32,610 nucleotides of DNA, taken from positions 1-32,610 of the forward strand of contig CAZVNJ010000025.1 of assembly GCA_964628985.1 (NCBI GenBank), given 5' to 3'. This document shows, one piece after another, positions 8,114-15,135 of the stretch (position 1 is its first letter; every line of letters begins with the position of its first letter). The notes under the pieces were generated by a model. It was not told where the DNA came from. It ran no database searches and was given only the letters and a program-made list of their open reading frames with translations. A program made the translations under genes and the position numbers. This DNA comes from SURF-43 sp964628985 (GTDB lineage: Bacteria; Chloroflexota; Dehalococcoidia; UBA2979).

Positions 8114-8674
8114 CTAGCGGAGACGCACCTCAGGCACCTGCTGCGACTCCTCTGGGGCGTCGAAGAAGTCCCGTGCGGTAAAGCCGAACATGCCGGCCAA
8201 CAACAGCGTCGGGAACGTGGCGATCGCCTGGTTGTAGTCGCGGACCGTCGCATTGAAGTGCTGGCGAGAGAACGCGATCTGGTTCTCAGTCGTCGAGAGC
8301 TCCTCCTGCAGCCGCAGGACATTCTCGTTCGCCTTCAGGTCCGGGTAGTTCTCCATGACCGCAAAGAGGGAGCGGAGGGTGCCAGTCAGGGCGTTCTCCG
8401 CCTGAGCCTGGTCTGCAGTGCCTCGTGCCCCGGCGGCCACGGCGTTCGCACGGGCCTCGGTCACCTTCGTCAGGGTGTCCGCCTCGTGCTCCATGTAGCC
8501 TCGCACGGAGTTCACCAGGTTCGGGATCAAGTCCCAGCGGCGCTTGAGTTGAACCTCGATCTGCGCCCAGGCCTCGTCGACGCGCAGCCGTTTCTGGACC
8601 AGCCCGTTGTAGATGGCGACAACAACGCCGGCGAGCAGCACGACGGCCACGATGACGATAATCAGCGGCAACAT
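8114..8674 (-). CDS. lemA: LemA family protein
   Basis: Small membrane-anchored helical protein of the LemA family, 186 aa. One N-terminal membrane segment (about residues 2-21) is followed by coiled helices holding the family motifs: Q-K-R-L-R-V-D-E-A-W-A-Q-I-E-V-Q-L-K-R-R-like start of the domain, D-L-I-P-N-L-V-N-S-V-R-G-Y, Y-P-D-L-K-A-N-E, L-Q-E-E-L-S-T-T-E-N-Q-I-A and the closing F-x-x-R-D-F-F. The ATG at 8674 is preceded by AGGAAG and puts the hydrophobic segment right at the N-terminus; a GTG nine codons upstream lacks support. LemA commonly sits beside HtpX, as here. Biochemical role is unknown. Confidence 0.92.
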   Translation of the reverse strand: MLPLIIVIVAVVLLAGVVVAIYNGLVQKRLRVDEAWAQIEVQLKRRWDLIPNLVNSVRGYMEHEADTLTKVTEARANAVAAGARGTADQAQAENALTGTLRSLFAVMENYPDLKANENVLRLQEELSTTENQIAFSRQHFNATVRDYNQAIATFPTLLLAGMFGFTARDFFDAPEESQQVPEVRLR

Positions 8675-8745
8675 GAGGGCACACTTCCTGGGCCGCCTCA
8701 CTCAGGCGTCCATGCACAGGATAACCGCTGGGCCCCGTTAGACGG

Positions 8746-9114
8746 CTATCGAGGGAAGCGCCGTCGCTGGTCGCTGAACGCCTGCTCCGCGGCCTGAGTG
8801 GCGGGCCGGGCGACCTCACGAAACGCCTCCACCATCGCAACCGCTTCGGGAGTCAGGTCTGAGCCGCCGCCGGCGCTGCCGCCGGAGCCTGACTCCAGTA
8901 GCGGAAGGCCGGCCGCCGCTTCCATCTCGCGCAGCTTCTTCCACGCCGTCCGGACGGGGAGATGGAGGGCCTCCGCCGCCGCGGCCACCGATCCGTGCTC
9001 TGCGACGGCTTCGAGCAAGCGGGCCCGGTACTCGGAAAGCACCACCTCGTCACCGCGTTCGAGCCAGACCTTCACGCGGAGGCGCAGGAGGCTGGGGGGA
9101 TCGGACTTCGCCAT
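8746..9114 (-). CDS. ModE-like winged-helix regulator without molbindin domain
   Basis: DNA-binding protein of 122 aa resembling the N-terminal domain of ModE. The winged helix-turn-helix spans about residues 25-75 (L-S-E-Y-R-A-R-L-L-E-A-V-A-E-H-G-S-V, then A-A-A-A-E-A-L-H-L-P-V-R-T-A-W-K-K-L-R-E-M-E). A Gly/Ser-rich wing follows, then L-T-P-E-A-V-A-M-V-E-A-F. The C-terminal molybdate-binding (TOBE-type) domain of full ModE is missing. It is transcribed divergently from the tungstate importer tupABC across 62 bp holding a perfect palindrome, so it is the likely regulator of that operon and of itself. How it senses the oxyanion is unclear. Confidence 0.85.
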   Translation of the reverse strand: MAKSDPPSLLRLRVKVWLERGDEVVLSEYRARLLEAVAEHGSVAAAAEALHLPVRTAWKKLREMEAAAGLPLLESGSGGSAGGGSDLTPEAVAMVEAFREVARPATQAAEQAFSDQRRRFPR

Positions 9115-9138
9115 GCCGCCTCCGAGTGCTCATGGTAA

Positions 9139-9162
9139 CGTCTTGCACCTCCGTGCAAGACG
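9139..9162. promoter_or_regulatory. Perfect palindrome, candidate operator between ModE-like gene and tupA
   Basis: Ten-base arms CGTCTTGCAC and GTGCAAGACG flank a CTCC spacer, 25 bp before the ModE-like start codon and 15 bp before tupA. In a 62 bp divergent gap this is the obvious candidate binding site for a dimeric regulator. It differs from the TATATA-based E. coli ModE box. As RNA it could also form a hairpin in the tupA leader. Confidence 0.6.
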
Positions 9163-9176
9163 AAGGGATCGCGATC

Positions 9177-10103
9177 GTGCGTTCGCCCCGAGCCCGCTCG
9201 TTCGTCCGCACCCTCGGACTCATCGCGGCTATGAGCCTTGCGGCCTGCGGCGGTGATCGGGGATCGGAAGCCCCCTCAGCGGCCACCGCGGGGGCTTCGG
9301 AATCCTCCACCGCAGCCAGGCCGCGGCCCGCACGTCCGGAGTTGATTCTCGCGACGACGACCAGCACGCAGGATAGCGGACTGCTCGATGTGCTCGTCCC
9401 GGCGTTCCAGGACGCGACGGGGTACCGCGTCAAAGTGATTGCCGTCGGCTCGGGGGCGGCGCTCCAGATGGGTGAGCGCGGAGACGCGGACGTACTTCTC
9501 GTGCACTCTCCGGCGGCCGAGGAGAAATTCCTCGCGGACGGCTTTGGGCTCGAGCGCACACTCGTCATGCACAACGACTTCGTCCTGGTGGGGCCAGCAG
9601 GCGATCCTGCCGGAGTCAAGGAGACGAAGCGGATCAACGAGGCGATGCGGAAGATCGCTCAGAAGCAGGCAACCTTCATCAGCCGAGGGGATCATTCCGG
9701 GACCGACGTGCTGGAGAAGAGCCTGTGGACGGCCGCGGGACTGACGGTGCCCGCGAGGCAGCCCTGGTACATCGAGACGGGCCAGGGGATGAGCGCCACC
9801 CTCACGGTGGCGCGGGAGAAGCGGGCGTACACAGTCACTGACCGCGCGACACTGCTCGCCTTCGCCGGGAAAGATGCGCTGCCGGTCGTCCTCGAGGGCG
9901 ACACCAGCCTCCTGAACGTCTATCACGTGATCCTGTTGAGCCCGACCAGGTTGCCGCGTACGAACGCCGAGGGCGCCCGCGCCTTCAGGGACTTCCTCGT
10001 CTCGTCCGCCGCGCAGAAGATGATTGCCGAGTTCGGGATCGACAAGTACGGGCAGCCACTGTTCTTCGCGGATGCTGGCAAGCCGAACCCGCTGGGACGC
10101 TAG
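9177..10103 (+). CDS. tupA: Tungstate ABC transporter substrate-binding lipoprotein
   Basis: Extracytoplasmic oxyanion-binding protein of the TupA family, 308 aa. An N-terminal lipoprotein signal ends in the lipobox L-A-A-C (Cys24). The mature domain starts with L-A-T-T-T-S-T-Q-D-S-G (58-68), the TupA oxyanion-binding signature, followed by V-I-A-V-G-S-G-A-A-L, D-A-D-V-L-L-V-H, S-R-G-D-H-S-G-T-D and Y-T-V-T-D-R-A-T. These separate it from ModA and WtpA. The GTG at 9177 is preferred because AAGGG precedes it and the signal peptide then begins correctly; an in-frame GTG at 9126 would place the palindrome inside the gene. Its stop overlaps the tupB start by one base. Confidence 0.92.
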   Translation: MRSPRARSFVRTLGLIAAMSLAACGGDRGSEAPSAATAGASESSTAARPRPARPELILATTTSTQDSGLLDVLVPAFQDATGYRVKVIAVGSGAALQMGERGDADVLLVHSPAAEEKFLADGFGLERTLVMHNDFVLVGPAGDPAGVKETKRINEAMRKIAQKQATFISRGDHSGTDVLEKSLWTAAGLTVPARQPWYIETGQGMSATLTVAREKRAYTVTDRATLLAFAGKDALPVVLEGDTSLLNVYHVILLSPTRLPRTNAEGARAFRDFLVSSAAQKMIAEFGIDKYGQPLFFADAGKPNPLGR

Positions 10104-10801
10104 TGGACCTCCTGCTGGACGCGCTCAGAGAGGCCGTACGTCTGCTGCGCACCGGAGACGGTGACGTCTACTCGACCACGGCCCGCACGGCCTGGATCAC
10201 GGGGGCTTCGACCCTGGTGGCGGCGCTGGTCGGTGTGCCCATCGGCCTGTTCGTCGCCCTCGGGCGCTTTCCTGGCCAGCGGGTGCTCCTGGCCATGGCG
10301 AATGCCGGCACCGGTCTCCCTCCGGTGGTGGCCGGGCTGTTCATTGCGATCATGCTCTGGCGCTCGGGCCCGCTGGGCGCGCTCGGCCTGATCTACACAC
10401 CGTGGGCGATGGTCATCGCACAGGCGCTGATCGCGACGCCACTTGTGGTGTCATTCACTGCCGCCGGAGTCATGGCGCTTCCGCCCTCGCTTCACTTCCA
10501 GGTGCGCGCGATGGGCGCAGGCACGCTGCAGTACTTCTGGCTAGTGGCGCGGGAGGCCCGTCTCGCGCTGCTGATTGCCGTGATGGCCGGCTTCGGCGGC
10601 GTCGTCTCCGAGGTAGGCGCTGCCATGATGGTGGGCGGCAACCTGAGCGGCGAGACGCGTGTCCTCACGACCGCCGCCGTGTTGGAGGTAAACCGGGGCA
10701 ACTTCGGCACGGCGCTCGCCCTGGGGCTCATCCTGTTGTTCCTGGTGGTGCTTGTCAGCGCAGCCCTGACGACCGCGCAAGCCCACGTACGCCGTCGATG
10801 A
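10103..10801 (+). CDS. tupB: Tungstate ABC transporter permease
   Basis: Inner-membrane permease of 232 aa, the TupB family size, with about five to six hydrophobic segments starting near residue 30. The cytoplasmic coupling loop contains R-A-M-G-A-G-T-L-Q-Y-F-W (about residues 135-146), and the family-typical G-G-N-L-S-G-E-T-R-V-L-T-T-A follows near residue 180. The GTG start shares its G with the tupA stop (TAGTG), and the 3' end overlaps tupC by four bases (ATGA), indicating a tightly coupled tupABC operon. A molybdate role cannot be excluded, but both neighbours match the tungstate-specific Tup set. Confidence 0.92.
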   Translation: MDLLLDALREAVRLLRTGDGDVYSTTARTAWITGASTLVAALVGVPIGLFVALGRFPGQRVLLAMANAGTGLPPVVAGLFIAIMLWRSGPLGALGLIYTPWAMVIAQALIATPLVVSFTAAGVMALPPSLHFQVRAMGAGTLQYFWLVAREARLALLIAVMAGFGGVVSEVGAAMMVGGNLSGETRVLTTAAVLEVNRGNFGTALALGLILLFLVVLVSAALTTAQAHVRRR

Positions 10802-11808
10802 CCCCGTCTGTTCCGGCGCTCGAGGTGCGCGACCTCCGGGTCATGCGCGGCGGCCGGCAGGTCCTCGCCATGCCGCACCTCGAGGTGGCGTCCAGCGAGA
10901 CCGTGGCCGTGCTGGGGCCCAACGGCGCGGGCAAGAGCACGCTCCTGCTGGCGGCTGCGCTGCTCCTCCCAGCCTCGGGCGAGGTCCGCATCTTCGGGGA
11001 GCCGGCGGTGCGAGGCGCCCGCGTACGGCTGCGTCGGGAGACCGCGACGGTCTTCCAGGACGCGGCCCTGCTGGACATGACAGTGCGGCGCAACGTGGAG
11101 GTGGCGCTCGCGCTGCACGGCGTGCCGCGGGGAGAGCGCCGAGAGCGTGCCCGCGCCTGGCTCGCCCGCCTTGGCGTCGCGCACCTGGCGGAGGCACGAG
11201 GGCATGCGGTATCAGGCGGCGAGGCGCAGCGGGTGAGCCTTGCCCGCGCGTTCGCCGTGCGTCCGCGCCTGCTCTTCCTCGACGAGCCGTTCGCCGGCGT
11301 TGACCTGGCGACCCGGTCCGCCCTCACGGGGGAGTTGAAGGCGCTGCTCTCGGCGGAGGGCACGGCAGCGCTGATTTCCACACATGATCACTCGGAAGCG
11401 CTGCTCCTCGCGGACCGAGTCGTACTGATGGAGGCAGGGGAGCCGCTGCAGACCGGGCCTGCCGCCCAGGTGCTCTCGCGGCCGGAGACCGAACGCGCGG
11501 CCCGGTTCCTCGGCTACGCGATCCTGGGGCACGATTCCTGGGTGTCACTGGGCCTGCAGGCGCCCCCAGGAGCGTCCCATGCCGCGGTTGCCGCCGAGGG
11601 CGCACGCCTGTCTCCTGACGGGGCCCCGGCCCGGGTACGCCGGGCCGAGGCAGCCGCGGGCACTGGCCGGTTGGTAGTGGAGCTGGAGTCCGGCGAAGTG
11701 CTCGCCCTGGCGCTCCCCGTGGAAACGTTGCGAGAGGTATCGAGGGCACCCGGCTCAGTTGTGCGCGTGGCCATCGACGCTGCGCGAGTCTGCTGGCTGG
11801 CGGACTAG
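10798..11808 (+). CDS. tupC: Tungstate ABC transporter ATPase with C-terminal extension
   Basis: ATP-hydrolysing subunit of the tungstate importer, 336 aa. Walker A G-P-N-G-A-G-K-S-T at 40-48, signature V-S-G-G-E at 138-142, Walker B L-L-F-L-D-E-P at 158-164, and H-loop S-T-H-D. After the nucleotide-binding domain (about 1-240) comes a tail of about 95 residues with a TOBE-like strand pattern (G-R-L-V-V-E-L-E-S-G, then G-S-V-V-R-V-A-I-D), recalling the regulatory/oxyanion domain of ModC. The frame is open upstream through tupB, but the ATG at 10798 in the ATGA overlap starts the protein as expected for the family. Confidence 0.9.
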   Translation: MTPSVPALEVRDLRVMRGGRQVLAMPHLEVASSETVAVLGPNGAGKSTLLLAAALLLPASGEVRIFGEPAVRGARVRLRRETATVFQDAALLDMTVRRNVEVALALHGVPRGERRERARAWLARLGVAHLAEARGHAVSGGEAQRVSLARAFAVRPRLLFLDEPFAGVDLATRSALTGELKALLSAEGTAALISTHDHSEALLLADRVVLMEAGEPLQTGPAAQVLSRPETERAARFLGYAILGHDSWVSLGLQAPPGASHAAVAAEGARLSPDGAPARVRRAEAAAGTGRLVVELESGEVLALALPVETLREVSRAPGSVVRVAIDAARVCWLAD

Positions 11809-11814
11809 CGACGG

Positions 11815-11825
11815 GACACAGTGTC
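11815..11825. promoter_or_regulatory. Short palindrome upstream of cobO
   Basis: GACAC-A-GTGTC, a perfect 11 bp palindrome 6 bp after the tupC stop and 35 bp before cobO. It could be an operator for a promoter driving cobO-chrA separately from tupABC. A TATCCT hexamer at 11838-11843 might be a -10 element, without a clear -35. Short palindromes arise by chance, so this is weak. Confidence 0.3.
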
Positions 11826-11860
11826 AGCGCGCCGCCCTATCCTCGACGGCGGAGGCCCCG

Positions 11861-12475
11861 ATGACCGACGAGCCTGAGGCGATGGAGGACGACGAGCCGC
11901 TGCGCAAGCACGGGCCGGTCGAGCAGCCCGTCGGGAAGTGGCAGGGCCTCTTCCCGAAGAAGCACCCGCTCGTCCTTGTGAACACGGGCGACGGAAAGGG
12001 CAAGACCACGGCCGCGCTTGGTGTCACGATGCGTGCGTGGGGGCGTGGCTGGTCGGTCTGCTGGCTGCAGTTCATCAAGAAGAAGGACTCTCACTACGGT
12101 GAGACCTACGCCGCCCAGCGCATGGGCATCGAGATGATCGCGCTCGGAGACGGATTCACTTGGCTCTCGGAGAACATTGAGCACGACATCGCCATGGCGA
12201 CCGAGGCATGGGCGCTTGCACGGGAAAAGATCATGTCGGGCCTCTTCGACCTGGTGGTCCTGGACGAAATTACCTATCCGATCACCTACCAGTGGCTGGA
12301 CGTCCACGAGGTCATTCAGACTCTGCGCGACCGACCCAAGGACGTGGACATCATCATCACCGGCCGCGCTGCGCATCCGCTTCTCCTGGAATTTGCAGAC
12401 ACGGTCACTGAGATGACCGAGGTCAAGCATGCCTTCCAGACCGGGGTGAAGGCTCAGCCCGGCATCGACTATTAG
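11861..12475 (+). CDS. cobO: Corrinoid adenosyltransferase (CobO/BtuR type)
   Basis: Cytoplasmic ATP:cob(I)alamin (or cob(I)yrinate a,c-diamide) adenosyltransferase, which attaches the 5'-deoxyadenosyl group in coenzyme B12 formation or salvage. The 204 aa protein has the family P-loop G-D-G-K-G-K-T-T at 43-50, W-L-Q-F-I-K, and the Walker B-like L-V-V-L-D-E-I-T-Y-P, with the closing I-I-T-G-R-A-A-H-P. Length is normal for CobA/CobO/BtuR. The ATG at 11861 follows a GGAGG. The chrA start follows its stop with no gap. No other cobalamin synthesis gene is in the window, so salvage of imported corrinoids is a reasonable inference. Confidence 0.93.
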   Translation: MTDEPEAMEDDEPLRKHGPVEQPVGKWQGLFPKKHPLVLVNTGDGKGKTTAALGVTMRAWGRGWSVCWLQFIKKKDSHYGETYAAQRMGIEMIALGDGFTWLSENIEHDIAMATEAWALAREKIMSGLFDLVVLDEITYPITYQWLDVHEVIQTLRDRPKDVDIIITGRAAHPLLLEFADTVTEMTEVKHAFQTGVKAQPGIDY

Positions 12476-13663
12476 GTGGTGAAGTCGCTGACCGGGAGCG
12501 GGTCTGTCGTTGAGGTGTTCACGGTCGCGCTGCGCCTGGGCCTGACCTCGTTTGGCGGGCCGGTCGCGCACCTCGCGTACTTCCGGCGCGAGTATGTACA
12601 GCGGCTGGGTTGGCTGAGTGACAGCGAGTACGCGGATACCGTCGCCCTCTGCCAGGCCCTCCCGGGCCCCGCCAGTTCCCAGACCGGCATCGCCATCGGG
12701 ACAGCGCGGGCAGGTTACCTCGGTGGCATCGCTGCCTGGCTGGGGTTCACATTGCCCTCCGCCGTCGCGCTCGCGGCATTCGCCCTCTTGCTGTCAGGCA
12801 CGGACGTCAGCGGAGCCGGATGGGTGCACGGCCTTCTGATCGCCGCAGTGGCTGTCGTGTCTCAGGCGGTCTGGGGGATGTCGCGGACGCTCACTCCGGA
12901 CGTGGAGCGCGCCGCAGTCGCGCTCGTCGCCGGCACGACCATGCTCGCCGTGTCGGAGGCGTGGATGCAGGTGATGGTGCTGACTGTTGCCGGAGTGTAT
13001 GGCTGGGTGCGCTGGCGTGGGCTGGAGGTCACCCCCCTCGCGACGGTCCCTATCAACGTCCGGCACCGCCGGCTGGCCCCGCTCTGGCTGGGCCTCTTCG
13101 GATTGCTCGTGCTGGGCCTCGGCATCTCTCGCGCCTTCACCAGCGACGACTCGACGCTGGCGATGACCGAGGTGAGCGCGCGAGCGGGGTCGCTCGTGTT
13201 CGGCGGCGGCCATGTCGTGCTACCGCTCCTGGAAGAAGGCTTCGTGCCCGAGTGGGTGGCGGCCGAGGACTTCCTTGCCGGCTATGGGGCGGCGCAAGCC
13301 GTGCCCGGACCGCTGTTCACCTTCGCGGCGTTCCTCGGCGCCAAGGGGGCCGGGGTCGGCGGAAGCGTCCTCCTGACGGCGGCCATTTTCCTGCCGTCCT
13401 TCCTGCTGGTGTGGGGCATCGGGCCGTACTGGGACCGGCTGCGGGGCGAGCCGGCTGTGCGAGCAGCCCTCCGAGGCCTGAACGCGGGCGTCGTCGGGCT
13501 ACTGGCGGCAGCCCTCTATTCCCCGGTCATCACCAGCGCGATCGGCAGCGTGCAGGACGCGGGCCTGGCTGTCTTCTGCGGGGGCCTCCTCATCATCTGG
13601 AGGTGGCCCTCGTGGTTCGTGGTGCTCATCGCGGCGGCTGGCGGCGCGCTGATCGCCCGCTAA
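12476..13663 (+). CDS. chrA: Chromate efflux transporter (CHR family, two-domain)
   Basis: Membrane transporter of the CHR family, 395 aa, two homologous halves. The first half carries L-G-L-T-S-F-G-G-P-V-A-H-L and L-C-Q-A-L-P-G-P-A-S-S-Q; the second repeats the pattern as S-L-V-F-G-G-G-H-V-V-L-P-L-L-E and A-Q-A-V-P-G-P-L-F-T-F. About ten to twelve hydrophobic segments are seen. Known members export chromate, though many have no tested substrate. The GTG at 12476 directly abuts the cobO stop, with another GTG next to it; no clear ribosome-binding site is present, so translation may depend on cobO. Its stop overlaps that of the convergent nhaA gene. Confidence 0.92.
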   Translation: MVKSLTGSGSVVEVFTVALRLGLTSFGGPVAHLAYFRREYVQRLGWLSDSEYADTVALCQALPGPASSQTGIAIGTARAGYLGGIAAWLGFTLPSAVALAAFALLLSGTDVSGAGWVHGLLIAAVAVVSQAVWGMSRTLTPDVERAAVALVAGTTMLAVSEAWMQVMVLTVAGVYGWVRWRGLEVTPLATVPINVRHRRLAPLWLGLFGLLVLGLGISRAFTSDDSTLAMTEVSARAGSLVFGGGHVVLPLLEEGFVPEWVAAEDFLAGYGAAQAVPGPLFTFAAFLGAKGAGVGGSVLLTAAIFLPSFLLVWGIGPYWDRLRGEPAVRAALRGLNAGVVGLLAAALYSPVITSAIGSVQDAGLAVFCGGLLIIWRWPSWFVVLIAAAGGALIAR

Positions 13664-15030
13664 TGTCCGTCTGACACCGCCGCGGGTGCTCGGAAGACGA
13701 TCCGCAAGGCGGCCCACCCGATCACCCCGGCCAGTAACGAGGCGAACAGGATCCCGAGCTTCGCGTCAGTAAGCAGGGCCTCCTCCTCGAAGGAGAGGCC
13801 AGCCACGAAGAGCGCGACGGTGAAGCCCACGCCCGCAACGAGACCGAGCGCTGCGATACCGGACCAGCCCACGCCCGTCGGCAGCCGAGCGCCCATCTTC
13901 ACCGCCAGCCAGACGGCCGCGAGGATGCCAATGGGCTTCCCGAGGAGCAACCCAAAGAAGACCCCCTGCGAGATCGGAGAGCGGACTGCCTCCCCCAGCG
14001 TGGCCGCGTCCACCGGCACACCCGCGTTCGAGAACGCGAACACGGGGGCGATGATGTACGCCGTGATCGGGGCGAGCGACTTCTCCAGCCGGTCGAGCGG
14101 CGCGACATGCGCGTACGCCTCGTCGGCAATGGCGAGGGAGACCGCGACCTGCTCCTCGTGGGTTGCCTGCTGGGTCTCCGGGTCGTAGATCTCGCGCACC
14201 CGGTCGACGAGCCCGCGCATCCGGTCCACGAAGCCGGTCTCGGGGTGCCAGGCCTGCCATGGCGCGAGCAATCCCAGCGCCACACCGAAGATCGTGGGGT
14301 GGATGCCGGACTCCAGCGTGAACGCCCAGCCCACGGCTCCGAGGACCCAGAAGATTGGTAGGAACCAGATTCCCACCTGCCGGAGGAACAGGCATAGCAG
14401 CAGGATGCCGCCCGCCCCGGCCAACGCGGTCATGGCCACGCCATCCGAGTAGAAGATCGCGATGATGAGGATGCCGCCCAGGTCGTCAGCAATCGCGAGC
14501 GCGAGCAGCATCACTTTAAGCCCGAATGGCACCCTCGACCCCGCCAGCATGACCACACCCAGGGCGAATGCGATGTCCGTGGCCACGGGCACGCCCCAGC
14601 CCTGGCTGCCTTCGCCGCCTTGCACGATGAGCGTGTAGATCAGCGCCGGGACAAGCATGCCGCCTGCCGCCCCGATGATGGGCACGGCGGCGTGGCGAAG
14701 GTTCGCGAGTTCTCCCGCCACTGCCTCGCGCTTGATTTCGAGGCCGACGACGAAGAAGAACAGCGTCATCAGGACGTCGTTCACCCAGAACTCGACCGGC
14801 TCGTCCAGGCTCCAAAAGCCGAGGTCGAAGGCGATGTGGTGCTCGAGGAGGCGATGGTACGTGTCAGCCCAGGGCGAATTTGCCCACGCCATCGCGATGG
14901 CGAGTCCGATGAGGAGGAGGATCCCGCCCGAGATCTCGGTCGAGATGAAGCGTTGAATGGGCCGACTGAGCCGGTCGACCGTCTCGCGGCGCCGGTGGAT
15001 CGGGTGGGTGGCTCCCGTGCCTGCTGCCAT
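13660..15030 (-). CDS. nhaA: Na+/H+ antiporter NhaA, copy 1 (downstream copy)
   Basis: Membrane Na+(Li+)/H+ antiporter, 456 aa with about 12 membrane segments. The functional aspartates are present: T-D-I-A-F-A-L-G with D152, and A-D-D with D182/D183, the same spacing as E. coli D133, D163 and D164. Other family motifs are F-F-F-V-V-G-L-E-I-K-R-E, G-I-H-P-T-I-F-G-V-A-L-G, N-A-G-V and G-F-T-V-A-L-F-V-A-G-L-S-F. A charged cytoplasmic loop (about 270-315, with D-P-E-T-Q-Q-A-T-H-E-E-Q) lies between segments. The ATG at 15030 has a GAGGTAGG site. It lies 105 bp after a close paralogue on the same strand. Confidence 0.94.
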   Translation of the reverse strand: MAAGTGATHPIHRRRETVDRLSRPIQRFISTEISGGILLLIGLAIAMAWANSPWADTYHRLLEHHIAFDLGFWSLDEPVEFWVNDVLMTLFFFVVGLEIKREAVAGELANLRHAAVPIIGAAGGMLVPALIYTLIVQGGEGSQGWGVPVATDIAFALGVVMLAGSRVPFGLKVMLLALAIADDLGGILIIAIFYSDGVAMTALAGAGGILLLCLFLRQVGIWFLPIFWVLGAVGWAFTLESGIHPTIFGVALGLLAPWQAWHPETGFVDRMRGLVDRVREIYDPETQQATHEEQVAVSLAIADEAYAHVAPLDRLEKSLAPITAYIIAPVFAFSNAGVPVDAATLGEAVRSPISQGVFFGLLLGKPIGILAAVWLAVKMGARLPTGVGWSGIAALGLVAGVGFTVALFVAGLSFEEEALLTDAKLGILFASLLAGVIGWAALRIVFRAPAAVSDGH

Positions 15031-15135
15031 GACGTCCTACCTCTTACGCGGTCGGCGAAGCGGCACGAGCGTACGCGAGCACCTCCTTAGGCGCAGGCGG
15101 CAAGGCGTCGAGTGCTTGCGACTGGCCAGGCGCCC

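Noticed and set aside
7197..8117. Plus-strand open frame of 306 codons
   Set aside because: Antisense to htpX, His/Arg/Asp-rich low-complexity composition and no homology pattern; the htpX gene is certain.
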